The notes under the pieces were generated by a model. The model ran no database searches, was not told where the DNA came from, and was given only the letters and a program-made list of their open reading frames with translations. This document shows, piece by piece, positions 24,511 to 36,900 of a stretch of 64,000 bases of DNA. The DNA is from Datisca glomerata. Taxonomy: Eukaryota > Streptophyta > Magnoliopsida > Cucurbitales > Datiscaceae. How positions within the stretch are numbered: position 1 is the first letter of the stretch; the number at the start of each line of letters is the position of its first letter. The stretch covers positions 1,729,664 to 1,793,663 of the forward strand of contig QANY01006259.1 in assembly GCA_003255025.1 (NCBI GenBank), written 5' to 3'. The position numbers were made by a program, and so were the translations under genes.

Positions 24511-26929
24511 AAATAGTGCGTTGGCATAATAAATGAGTTGTGGCAGCGTAGTCGCAGGTATGTTTTATAGCATAGTTGCATGTTGTGTACCTGACAAATA
24601 AATAATTTATCTTTTTAGTGAGAATGAGTAAATAGTAAAAAGAGATAAGTAATTAAATGAGCATATTTAAATATACAATATTAGAAAAACAATATTAAAT
24701 AAGTGAAAACTTATTAGAACTTATTCAATCATTATTGTGAGAGGCCTATTAACCCTCGTGCATTCGTGACATTATGTTGTCGTGATGGGCACCAGTACGC
24801 ATTAGATACAATGGCGCCTAAATGGCAATTGCATAAGATGATATCATGCCCAATATGCAATGGCACCTTAAGCACCATTGCACAGGGGATGCAATGTCGC
24901 TATAATGGGATTTAATCCCCTACATGCAATGGCGCCTTAGGCGATGTAATCCGATACATTGGCGCCAAGGCGCCAGGGTGGGTGCTCTCCATTTCTTTTA
25001 GACGAGCAATTTTTTTTTCATTTTTTATGTGACCTCATAATTATAATCATCATTCAATGGGCTTCTTTGCAAACACCATGCAATAATCAACATTGTCGTA
25101 ATCATATGTTATGAAATTTTCCTTTTTCTTCCAGATTTTTTTGCGCTGGATTTCAATCTATAATCATAGGTTTTTCTTGATTTGTTGAAGTTACGACCAT
25201 AGTCATGTGGTCTCAGATCATCAACAAAGCGCATTATGTATTCATTTGCACAACTCATCTTCCCATTATACTTGAAGGACTATGGAAGTACATATTCCGC
25301 AGGGTACGACTAGATTGCCAAATTTGTTGGATGCTATGGTCAGAAGCCTATGGTCAGATCAGTCTAGGATGCCCTTATCCTCTCTGTCTGATAGCCTCTT
25401 TTCCAAGTACTCATGAGCGAAATATTGGTAAGATTCATCACGCCTCCCTTTCACTAGTGGTACTTGCATCGTGATAGCGGCTGTGATGACAACAAAAAAG
25501 TGTCGGACGGATTGCCTACATTCTCACTGCCAAAAGTTGTAATGAGTCTTGAGACACCATTAATGGTGACAGCCGTAACGAGGATGTGAGTGGTTTAAGT
25601 TGAGAGTCATGATTGTTCCAAGTTTATTTGCGGATGCTCATTCTGAATCAGATGTAAAAGAGGAGATGCATAGGAATTATGTTTAGAGTGCCTTGGAGGA
25701 ACGCGGTAAGAATGCTCAACATTGAACAAATCATTAGAACCACGGAGATCTCAGTTGGAGATTTGTAAGTTTCTTATAGCTATAGTGTGATCTCTACCCG
25801 TTGTAGCGGTGACTACAATAGTGTGACGGGCTGCTCTCATGAAATAGTCTCGTTTGTCTCCTGGACTGGCAGGTTTGCTAATAAGCTTGTGTAACCGTCA
25901 ATCCGAGAGGAAGTCCTGTTAGATCATTTACGTTCATCCATGGTTGTAGTTTTTAGTGACAGATCACTCCCCAGAGGAGTAGCCAAATGTTCATGAGCTA
26001 AGCGGGTGTGACCATAACGTCACGTGGGTGCAGTCATAGGTGTGATCTAGTCTCAATAAACGATAAATACAGATTGGGAACGTGGAGGTTAGGATATGAG
26101 GGGTGAACGATGAGCACTTTAAGCCAGCCTGTAAAAGGTGATAAAAATGCTCGTGGGAGGAGGAATTTCAGAGAGAATTCTCCAAGTCTAGTAAATAGAT
26201 ATAATACAAAATGAATTTCAAAGTGTCAAAATCCCCTAACAATGAGGGGTAAGGACTCTATTTATGGATAAGCTTTCAGACGGGGTCTACTGCAACTAAT
26301 TCTTTGGCTAATTGGTAGTGAACCATACATAATGACACCTCAATATGTTTGTTGAGGTGGTAACATCTAGTCATCGCTTATTAAAATCAAGTCGTGTAGG
26401 GTAGGGTATCTATAGAGAAGATTCTCATGTACGTTATTGCGTCATGTGTCATGTGCAGTGACTGCGAATCTGGGAAGGAAGTACACAAAGAGTACGTCAA
26501 ACCGACGAGATAGGCGGTATTCGTCAGGGACCCTTACCGATGGGTGTCTTAACAACTAGGTCATTTCCAACAATGGGAAGAAGACACATCCACAGCTCCC
26601 AAACAGGTCATATTGGTGGAGGGTTATCCTTTTCATTATAGCGTAACCTCATCCCAATCCTACCAGATCACAACCTTCACAAATGTTCTCAAGCAAGGGA
26701 CTCACTTAAATATTTATCACTTGACTAGTAAATAATACAAGATACATTTTATGTCGATCGATCGCAGACGTGGATCGAGCATCATGTTGAAAAGTCAAAG
26801 CTAACACTTGACAGTAATTTCATAGCAACGACAAATGCCATAATGGTAAGTCAAAATCATAGCAGTCAACCATGCGACTAACGGGAGAAATGCCTTGAGA
26901 AAGGGCAAATACCTTTCAATGAGATAGTG
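24511..26929. other. Unassigned intergenic DNA
   Basis: I recognise no gene or transposon domain in either strand. The only structure seen is a cluster of GGCGCC sites in repeated 'gcaatggcgcct' words at 24811-24974, including a closely spaced pair at 24961-24974. The 89-codon frame at 25205-25474 has no family signature. Confidence 0.35.
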
Positions 26930-27163
26930 TTTTTTCAACTCTCAAAATGGAATCTATTCCAAACGTATATGCAACAGTTCCTTATTTCGATATTATACAA
27001 ATATCTAAATTTGATATTTATAGATACTTTTTCAGACCTAATCCCTTTTTCAACTCTCTCAAAATGGAATCTATTCCAAACGTATATGCAACAGTTCCTT
27101 ATTTTGATATTATACAAATATCTAAATTTGATATTTATAGATACTTTTTCAGACCTAAACCCG
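26930..27163. repeat. 117-bp tandem duplication
   Basis: Two copies (about 26930-27046 and 27047-27163) are nearly identical. The landmark 'cagacctaa' lies at 27033 and 27150, and 'atggaatctattccaaacg' at 26947 and 27064. The unit length is divisible by three, so frames on both strands stay open through both copies. That explains the spurious 75- to 128-codon frames here. Confidence 0.9.
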
Positions 27164-27381
27164 ATACTAAATAGTAGTCAAAGATTTGTATCTATTTTTC
27201 ATGCTATTATGCATAGATCAGATATATCAATTCTGCGTAAAAAAATCTTAGACCTCCACAACCACGACCAATTCTGCCTCTGCCACTGCCACGATTATGA
27301 CCTTGACCAATGATTGGAGTCATATCTCCCTCCCTCTCTGTTTCCATTAAAGGAATCAGTATCGATAGACAAGAAGAACCC

Positions 27382-27475
27382 AATATTACTTTTCTCATTC
27401 CCTACCAATTCTAACTTTCTAAAAAATAAATATTACTTTTCTAATTCCCTACCGATTCTAACTTTTTAAAAAGAA
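27382..27475. repeat. 47-bp tandem duplication
   Basis: 'aatattacttttct.attccctacc.attctaacttt' occurs at 27382 and again at 27429 with few differences. It lies downstream of the helicase stop codon. Confidence 0.8.
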
Positions 27476-27590
27476 AACAAGCACTAGAATGTTTGGTAAA
27501 GAACTAGGGAAGTCTTCCATCAGAGTTTCAATTTAATATTACTTTTTTGTGAGGGGTTTTGACAAGAATTTAGACTGTTATTTATTCTTG

Positions 27591-27596
27591 TTAATT
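27591..27596 (-). terminator. Candidate poly(A) signal
   Basis: AATAAA on the minus strand lies about 340 nt after the helicase stop codon. Plant poly(A) signals are degenerate, and no cleavage site can be read from sequence alone, so this is a weak candidate. Confidence 0.25.
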
Positions 27597-27787
27597 TTCT
27601 CTAAATTAAAAATTCAGCATTGATTAAGGGATAACTCAGCCACGATCTTAACAATGTGTAAACGTGAAGATTCAGCCCACGTGCATTATTTTTAAGAGAA
27701 ACTATTTACACGGCAAAATACCCTCACTGAACATAGAAAGGTAAAACTAGTTAGTATTGGAAAAGTTTGGGACTGAAGAATCCAATG

Positions 27788-27868
27788 TCGTATCTATTCC
27801 AACACAGCCACTTGTACAACAGGAGCTTCGTATCTATTCCAAAACAGCCACTTATTCAACAGGGAAAA
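27788..27868. repeat. 40-bp tandem duplication in presumed 3' UTR
   Basis: 'cgtatctattccaa.acagccactt' occurs at 27789 and 27829. The pair lies 70-150 nt downstream of the helicase stop codon and so probably within its 3' UTR. Confidence 0.85.
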
Positions 27869-27936
27869 CCGCTTCTCTTCCTAACTCTCCTGCATTTTGC
27901 ACAATTGCTGTTTTACTAGCAACGAACTACTCAAGC

Positions 27937-30900
27937 TCAGGACGACCGTCGATAATAATACCTGCAAGAATTGTAGTAGATTAACTCCAGAGTTATAGAA
28001 GAGAGAGAAAGAGAGAGAAAGAGAGAGATTGGGGAGCGTGAGGGAGTAACATACACAAAGATCTTTATGCCATAAAGGGAAGCATATTTACGTAGAAGAC
28101 GTTCCAACGAGTACCACTCTGAGCGATCTGATCCATCTTGGTACCCGATCCTAGGCATATGGATTGAAGCTTTCGGAATAACCAAATAAAAAGAACATAA
28201 GAGAAAGAAGTAGTTGAAATTTCTGTTAAAGTATAAGTTGGAGCAGAGTAATATATAATGCACACAAAGAAAGTAATTATTTTACCAGAATGTTGGGCTG
28301 CTGAGAATGCTGCCTTAGACAAGCAACTTTCTAAGTCAGGAAGAGAAATCTTGCTTCTGGGGACTTTACGCCGAGGATTGTAAGACTGTACAACAGCCAA
28401 AGCGACCCATTGAGGAGTACTGTCATCAACATTCTGCTCATGGTCGCCTGCAACATAACAAATAGGTTAGAACACAATTCCACTTAAAAGAAAGCCATAA
28501 AAAAGAGTCGAGAATCATCGCACAATAGATGGGTCTGACAAATAATACCTTAGCACAGAGTCAGTCCATGTAACAAATTACTTGAGGCAGTCGAACCTTG
28601 AAAATTGTGTACGAGGTTTCTCTTTTGTGGGTGGGGGGTGGGGGGGGGGGATTTTTCACAAACAAAATTCACTCAAGCCAGCCTTAACTACACTGACAAA
28701 GTGATAACATGTCATCTATAGCTGAGTGACATCAGGCAAAGACGACATATACATAAATTAGTAAAGGTAAGCATCCTTACCATTGTGACACATCATTTAT
28801 CATCTCATTCTGTGTCATAATTTATGCGTTGTTCTAGTTGAACAGCATAAGAGTTTTAAAACTGGTCAATGTAGGGGGTAGATGCTAGCCGGTAAACAAT
28901 AAAAACAGGTCAACGTCATTGATAAATGTCACAAAGGTAAGGATGACTATTGCGCTAACCAAGAGCAGGAAGAAACCCATTGAGGCCATCCGTAGTCAAA
29001 ACGGCTGCTTGATTAAGACAAATTTTATCTGCTGGTTTACACATCTCCCTATTGAACATTAGAATAATACTAGATTGCTCTATAAGTTATATGAAAAAAT
29101 ATGTGATGACGTCTGTCAGCTGTGGCAACTTACTATGTGATGACGAGGCTGAGCCACAGAACTCAATCATTATGAGAAAGGATAAAAACTAACCATTAAG
29201 TTTTATGAGATGGAGATCACCGAGATGTAGGTCCTCAAACTCAGAAGCTCGCTGGTAAGAGTAAGGGATACTATCAGAAAGTCTTCCCAGTGCATCAAAC
29301 ATTCCTCCATGTCCCCAGTTTCCAGAATCATCAACACAACTGCGAAAAGTCAGATATACACAAGAAAGTACTCAAAATACCAAAATGTGCTTCAAACAAC
29401 ATTTGTCAAATAAATGTGATTTAAAGTAGTGTTTTTTTAATGTATTTAAGTACTTTCAAGCAAAGCTCTCCCATTCACCCTAATTCATCAGCAAGACTTT
29501 CATTTCTTATTAATGACTCACATATGTGCTAGAATTATATTCTTATCAAATTAGTTAGAAAATGATAAGAAACAAACATAAACAAAGTATTCAATATTAA
29601 GGAATGTAGAACCGAAGTTCGGGAGTGCAATGTAGAACCAAAGGAAACCGGTCTTCGGGATAAAAAAAAGAGAGCTTTGTTGTATAGAGAGGACCTCACC
29701 GTTTAAGAACTGATGGAACCCGAACCCACTACTTCTTTATCCATTTCTTTTATTTAATATGGTTTTCTTATACGCAATATCAATACAATTTCTTATTTTG
29801 AGGTGAAATGCCTAGAAAAAAGAAAAAGAAAAATATTCCATCTGTTAACAAAACTTCAATATTTCATAATATCTAATATAAACTATTTTAATATAAAAAT
29901 AATATCAACTGTTTTTTACAATTTCATTTTATTTACGCCATAAAGTTAATTACTTGAATCAGACATTTATTAGTTTTTCAAAATATCACAAGTAGTATAA
30001 TGTTTTCTCAAATTCTAGTTTAACTTTATTATATCTTAAAAAATTCTATTATCTTTAATTTTTTGTTTCTTTTACTAATTTTAAGTGTTTTAATTTTACT
30101 TTTTACTCTCAAATATAGAATTAATTTTAGAAGTCTTTATTTTATAATACTTACTGTCATCGAGTTTGATCTATGTATATGCTCAGGATTAGTTAGCACG
30201 GTGTGTGTTGTACTAGACTTCATGACCATACTAATTAGTCCAAACTTACTGTTATGCCAAACACATGACCGTACTAATTAATATTGTCCTGCCTTCTAAT
30301 ATGGACTGCAAAACATACCTAGAGGTACTGATGCACTAAGACACAAGAAAGGGCTAGCAGAAAACTAGCAAAAAAGTGTGCCTGGAGATAAGAGAGAAGT
30401 GAAGAGAAAGAATTAATCTCTCTTTCAATATTAGAACGGTGACAACTCACCTGAATATAATAGTAGGCTCAGACGTACTAACTTTTGATGGATTTGTGCA
30501 ATCTCCGAAAACATATTGAACAGAACCAGAATCTGACATAAAATCAGTATCCGCAGGTGTTATAGAGTCTTTTACAGATAATGAATGGTACCCAAGGGCT
30601 TCCCACTTGGACAATTTGTTCTCTTCTGCCTTCTTCTTTGCAGCCTCAAGTTTTATGCGTCTATCCTCATATGAACTCTTTCTACTTCCAAACTCCATAG
30701 TTTGATTACCAACTAATTGTGCCATTTCCTTAAATTTCTCAACCCAAGAGAGATATGAAGCCTCGTCAAGCCTTGGATCAATACCGACAGATGACCTTCC
30801 TCCTGTAACAAGATCACAACCGCTCACTAAACCCTTTGGATTGACTTCAAATTTTTCATCGCCGTTGCTCAAAAGTTTATCATGGCGCAATCCAATTACT

Positions 30901-33900
30901 TTTTCAGTCATTGCTTGGAGTTGTGATACCCCTTGTTCTCCCGACTTTTCAGTGTTTACGTCATGTGGATCAAACATATGCAGTCCATATATGATAGATC
31001 GCAAATCACCAGTTTCAACCCCTGACATTTCTTCACCTTGCTCCTCGGCATAATCATCTCCCACAACTTCATGGCTAAGCTGCAATTTTCTTTCTGCTCT
31101 TCGCATAATAACCTACATGACATACATGTGGATTAAAAATTCAGATATAATGCCTTCAATTCAAGTGCTCATGTGAAATATCTCACCTCCTCAACAGTTT
31201 GAGCAGTAACTAAGCTGATACACAACACATGATTCATTTGACCAATTCGGTGAGCCCGTTGCAAGGCCTGCTTGTCCACCTGAGGATTCCAATCTTGCTC
31301 GTAAAATATAACCTACAGTAGGATAAAAATCAGTTGCACATACATAGAATAAGGTTGAAATCACCTTTAGGAAACTTCAACAAAGAATGAGGTTTATTTC
31401 AACTCCTGATTTTTGTATTGTGCAATCTAACTTTACAAAGCTGATGTCAAAAAGTTTGTCCTACAATAAACATAGACGTCTAAAAACTACAATATTTTAC
31501 AGAGTGTTATTTGAGATGAAAAGAATTGTTTTCTCTCTTATTCCAGTGAAGAATATACACATGTATAAAGAATGTACACATATATATACAAAGCCAGAAA
31601 ACTATCTTAGGAAACTACTTAATTAGGATTCCTATAATTAAGCTCTACAATTGGGATCCCTAGAATAAGGTAATTGACAGCTAGTATTATCCTGTAACAT
31701 TCGGTAACACTCCCCCTCAAGCTGGAGCATAGACATTAATCATGCCCAGTTTGTTAAAAAGATAATCAACTCGAACCCCATTTAGAGCTTTTGTGAAGAT
31801 ATCCCCTAATTGTTCTCCAGTTTTCACATACCCTGTAGAAATCAAACTTTGCTGAATTTCTCACGAACAAAGTGACAATCAATTTCAATGTGCTTAGTTC
31901 GCTCATGAAATACAGGATTGGATGCAATATGAAGGGAAGGTTGGTTGTCACACCACAGTTTTGCTGGTACTGAAGTTTTAAGACCTACTTCAGTCAAGAG
32001 TTGGTATATCCACATTATCTCACACACAGACTGTGCCATAGTCCTATATTCTGACTCTGCACTGGATCTTGACACAACGTTCTGCTTCTTACTCTTCCAT
32101 GAGACCAAATTTCCTCCAACGAAAACACAATAACCTGAAGTGGATCTTCTATATATTTTGGAAGCTGCCCAATCTGCATCTGAGAAACATTCAATATGAG
32201 TGTGCCCATGATTTGCATGTAAGATACCACGTCCAGGCGCTCCTTTCAAATAACACAAAATCTGTTAGCGCTGCCCAATGATAAACTGTCGGGGATGACA
32301 TAAACTGACTAACACTGACAGAATATGCAATATCAGGACGAGTCACTGTAAGATAATTAAGCTTTCCAGCCAATCTTCTGTATCGCTCAGGATCTTCCAT
32401 TAGTTCTCCATCTCCCGTAAAGTGCAAGTGAGGAGACATTGGAGTACTACAAGGCTTTGCCCCCTATTTTCCTGTCTCAGTTAAAAAGTCAAGAACATAT
32501 TTTCTCTGAGATAAAAATATATCATTTTTACTCCGTGTGACTTCAACACCCAAGAAATACTTTAGCATCCCTAAGTCCTTTGTGTTAAATTGAGTATGAA
32601 GGAAAGACTTAGGAGATGAGATTCCTATAGTATTATTTCCAGTAATTACAATATCATCCACGTACACAACCAAAAGAATGATACCAGTTTCTGATTGTTT
32701 GTAGATCACAGAATGGTCAGATTTGCTCTTCATCATGCCAAACTTCTCAACACCCTGACTAAATTTCCCAAACCAAGCACGAGGACTCTGTTTCAAACCA
32801 TACAGAGATTTTCGAAGACGACAAACTCCCCCTGAGCAACAAAACGAGGAGGTTGCTACATATACACCTCCTCGTGAAGGTCACCATGAAGAAAAGCATT
32901 CTTGATGTCCAATTGATGCAAAGGCCAATGATGAGTAGCTGCCAAAGAAATAAACAACCGAACAGATGTCAATTTAGCAACCGGAGAAAAAGTGTCAGAA
33001 TAGTCCACTCCATAGGTCTGAGCATATCCCTTAGCGACAAGACGTGCTTTCAATCGAGCAATTGACCCATCCGGATTGACCTTAACCGTGAACACTCATT
33101 TGCATCCAATAGGCCCGTTTCTCTGAAGGTAAATCGACCAAGTTCCAAGTACCATTGTCATCTAAAGTATTCATTTCCTCTATCATTGCATGATGCCAAC
33201 CAGGATGAGAGATGGCTTCGTGTACAGTTTTAGGGATAGAGATAGAATCAAGGGATGCAATAAAAGAACAAGAGGAAGATAACAAGCAGTTATAAGAAAC
33301 AACAGAAGAAATAGGATAAGTACATCGCCGTTTACCTTTGCGTACGCAATAGGAAGATCATTGCTCGAGACTGGATCTGATGACAAAGGAGCCGGTGCAG
33401 GACATGAATCAGGAGGTTTACGCATGGAGTAGACTTGAGTAATAGAAGGCTTGACAGGAACTGATTCCGAGACAAGTTCAGAGGATAGATGGAATAAACC
33501 AACAAATCATCATCCTCCCCCTGATAAGCGGGAAGAGGAGAAGACGGAAAATAAGGAATGTCTTCCATGAAGGTAACATCAATTGAGACAAGATATTTGT
33601 TAAGACTGGGACAATAACACCAATAACCTTTCTGAAGAAGAGAATAACCAAGGAAGATACACCTCAAAGACTTGGAATCTAACTTAGTGACATGCAGACG
33701 AACATCCCGAACAAAACAAGTGCTACCAAATACCCTAGGGTTGACAGGAAACAATGATTTATCGGGAAAAAGGATTTTGTAAGGGATCTCACATGAAGAA
33801 CAGATGATGGCATATGATTAATGAGAAAGCATGCGGTAGAAACTGCATCGGCCCAAAAAAATTTAGGAACATTCATTTGAAATAAGAGAGCTCGTGTAGT

Positions 33901-36900
33901 TTCAAGATGATGTATGTTCTTACATTCTGTCACTCCATTTTGAGATGGAGTATCAACACAAGAAATTTCATGAAGTATGCCATTCTTAACCATATAAGAT
34001 TGAAATAAAGCGGACATGTATTCCTTGGCATTATCACTTCGCAAAATATGGATTGAAGCATTAAATTGAGTTTTAATCTCAGCACAAAACGACCAAAAAA
34101 TAGAAAACAACTCAGAACGACTTTTCATTAAATATAACTAAGTTACATGAGAATAATCATCCACAAAGGTAACAAAATACTTAAATCCAAGTTTAGACAA
34201 AATAGGACAAGGACCCCAAATATCAGAATGAACCAACTCAAAAGGAATACTAGCGCGTTTATTGACTCTTGGACTTGAACTTAGACGATAATGTTTTGCA
34301 AACTGACACGACGCACAATCTAATGAAGACACCTTACAATGTGCCTCGAAAGGAGAAATGACATTAGTGCAAGCGACAGATTTTGGTATTGGTGTGTCAA
34401 AAATGTAGAGGCCTCCAGACTCATGTACTTTACCAATAATCTTCTTCGTCGTAAGATCTTGAAATAAGCAATGATTATGAAAAAATGAGACGCAACAGTT
34501 AAGATTACGAGTAAGCTGGCTTACAGAGAGCAAATTAAAAGATAAATTCGATAGATGTAATATTGATGACAAAGGAAGTTGAGGGGTAGGGGTAATCGTG
34601 CCAGACCCACAAACATAAGATGGTGACCCATCAGCCAAAGTAACAGTAGAGGTGGAAGTGTGTGACTGAAAAGTAGAGAAGAGACCAGAATTACCTATCA
34701 TATGATCTATGGCACCAGAATGAATGACCCATTTGGAGGATGAGGAAAGAAGACACGTATTTGGTTTACCTGAATCAGCAATAGCAGTGACAGCGGGAGA
34801 TGAATGCTTTAGTGATTCTTGATACTATGAGAACTCGTCAAATTCACTAGCAGAAATAAGGACCGATTTCTCAGGGGCGTCATTAGTGAACGCAATATGT
34901 GCCGAGTGAGGTTTCTGATTTTTGAACTGAAGCTTTCTACACTCAAACTTTGTATGTCCTGGCTTATGACAATATCGACACACAATGCCACCAGATTCAT
35001 GAGTTTGAGTTTCAAACTCGTGTGAGCCACCTCCTTTGTTTCCACTTTGTTTCCCCGACACATAATTATTATTTCGACTTACCAAAGCACCACTAAGTTG
35101 AACCAGAGGGGTACCTTCTGTACGGAGTACTCGACTAAATACGTCTTATAAAGAGGAGATCTCAGAACCAGAAAGAATTTGAGACTTAGCAATCTCAAAA
35201 TCAGAGGGAAGGCCAGCCAAGAAGCTCATGATGGCCATTTGCTCTCGTTGGTGTTGCTGAACCTTTACATCAGGACTAAAAAGCAGCAACATATTAAGCT
35301 CATCATACGTCTTCTTAAACTCCATAAAATAATTCGTAAGAGATTGATCTTGTTTTTTCGCACGGTAAAACGCTTTGCAAACCTCATAAATGAGAGTGAG
35401 GTTCCCTTTTCCAGAGTACAAGAATTTCAAGTAATCCATCAGTTCTTTAACAAATTCACAATGATTAATCAAGCCAATTATCTCACTATCAATAGAATTC
35501 CGAATCTACAGGAACAAGCAAGCCTCCTCTCTAAGCCATGTCTTCCTCGAATCACCTTGAGGGGGATCATCAGTCAAATGAGTATCTTTTTCAATACTTC
35601 GTAGATACAGTCGAACGGTCTTATTCCAATCCAAATAATTCGAACCCATTAGCTTATGGTCCGTGATTTTAGACATTATAGGTACCACATCCGTCGTGAT
35701 AGAAGATTTATTCTCAGTCATAACACCAAATATACAGAAACAGAAGAGAAGACCAGTAAAAAAGGAACTGACAAGGCAGCAGCAGAGAAAAAAATAGGGC
35801 TGAAACGCAAGAAACCCGAAAATAGAAGAACCCAAACCTCTACGAACACAAGGCAGCAGGCACAGACGAAGCAGGAAACGCCGACGAATCATACGAAGGC
35901 TTCCGGAGACGATCTCAGGAGAGTGGCAGAAATTCGCGGTGGCGTGTGAGACTCACGCGCAAGGATTCCGGGCACCGGACTTCGGGCTTGCAGTGGTCGG
36001 CGGCTGGGCTTCGTTTCTGAATGGGCGGTGAGAACAAAGGGCCACTCCAAAAGGGTTGTCCAAGGTAGAACCCTAAAAAAACACTAAACCCTAATTTTAA
36101 ATGAAAAGAAGAAAACCTCGATTTGCACGCCTATGGCTCTGATACCATGTTATTTGAGATGAAAAGAATTGTTTTCTCTCTTATTTTAGTGAAGAATATA
36201 CACATATATATACAAAGCTAGGTAACTATCATAGGAAACTACCTAATTAGGATCCCTAATTAAGCTAATTACTATACAATTAGGATCCCTAGAATAAGAT
36301 AATTGACAACTAGTATTATCCTGTAACATTCTGTAACACAAAGCAAACAAATAACTTCATATTCTAGCACAAATCTACAGCATTGAAGCTTGACCCCCAA
36401 CTATCAAGAAATGGTAACACAGAGCTAGAAAACTCACTGTATCAGCAGCTACTAGATTCAAGCCAACTCCCCCAGCTCTCGTAGAAATCATAAAAACAAA
36501 AGCATCATCATGGCCAGTTTTAGAACTCAAAGTTCTTTCAGCTGATTGCATGCTGAAACTCCTTATGGCTGCAAACCGCTCCTCCGCTCGTACTGATCCA
36601 TCGAGACGCTCATAGGAGTACTTCCGTAACTCCAAAAAATCCTTAAATATGAGTAACATAATCAAGGTGTGACGTACATATGTCAGTGATTACATGCTAA
36701 CCACGTTATTTTAATAAGAGGACAAGAACCTGTAATATGTCAAGTGTATGAGTCATCTGCGCAAACAAAAGGACACGATGTCCAGAATCATGTAGTTTCT
36801 GAAGTAGTTGGTCCAGAATCATAAGTTTACCACTAGCCTGATCAGTGATTCATGATAAGCAAAAGTCAGATATAAGTTAGTTGAATTTAGTGTCTCCTTC

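Larger units (their letters stand above)
31505..36338 (-). mobile_element. Copia LTR retrotransposon C1 in CHR10 intron 11
   Basis: The element is 4834 bp, with LTRs at both ends, primer site at 36136-36147 and polypurine tract at 31710-31721. The target duplication is CAGAG (31500-31504) versus CAAAG (36339-36343), 4 of 5 bases. It is transcribed in the same direction as the host gene. Its right edge lies about 100 bp downstream of the intron 11 donor. Intron 11 is 5125 nt, of which all but about 290 nt is this insertion. Coding capacity is damaged but much less than in A1, A2 or B1. Confidence 0.93.

Noticed and set aside
26927..27313. 128-codon frame with internal repeats
   Set aside because: The frame is kept open by the 117-bp tandem duplication, whose length is a multiple of three, and is open on both strands. 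It has no domain.
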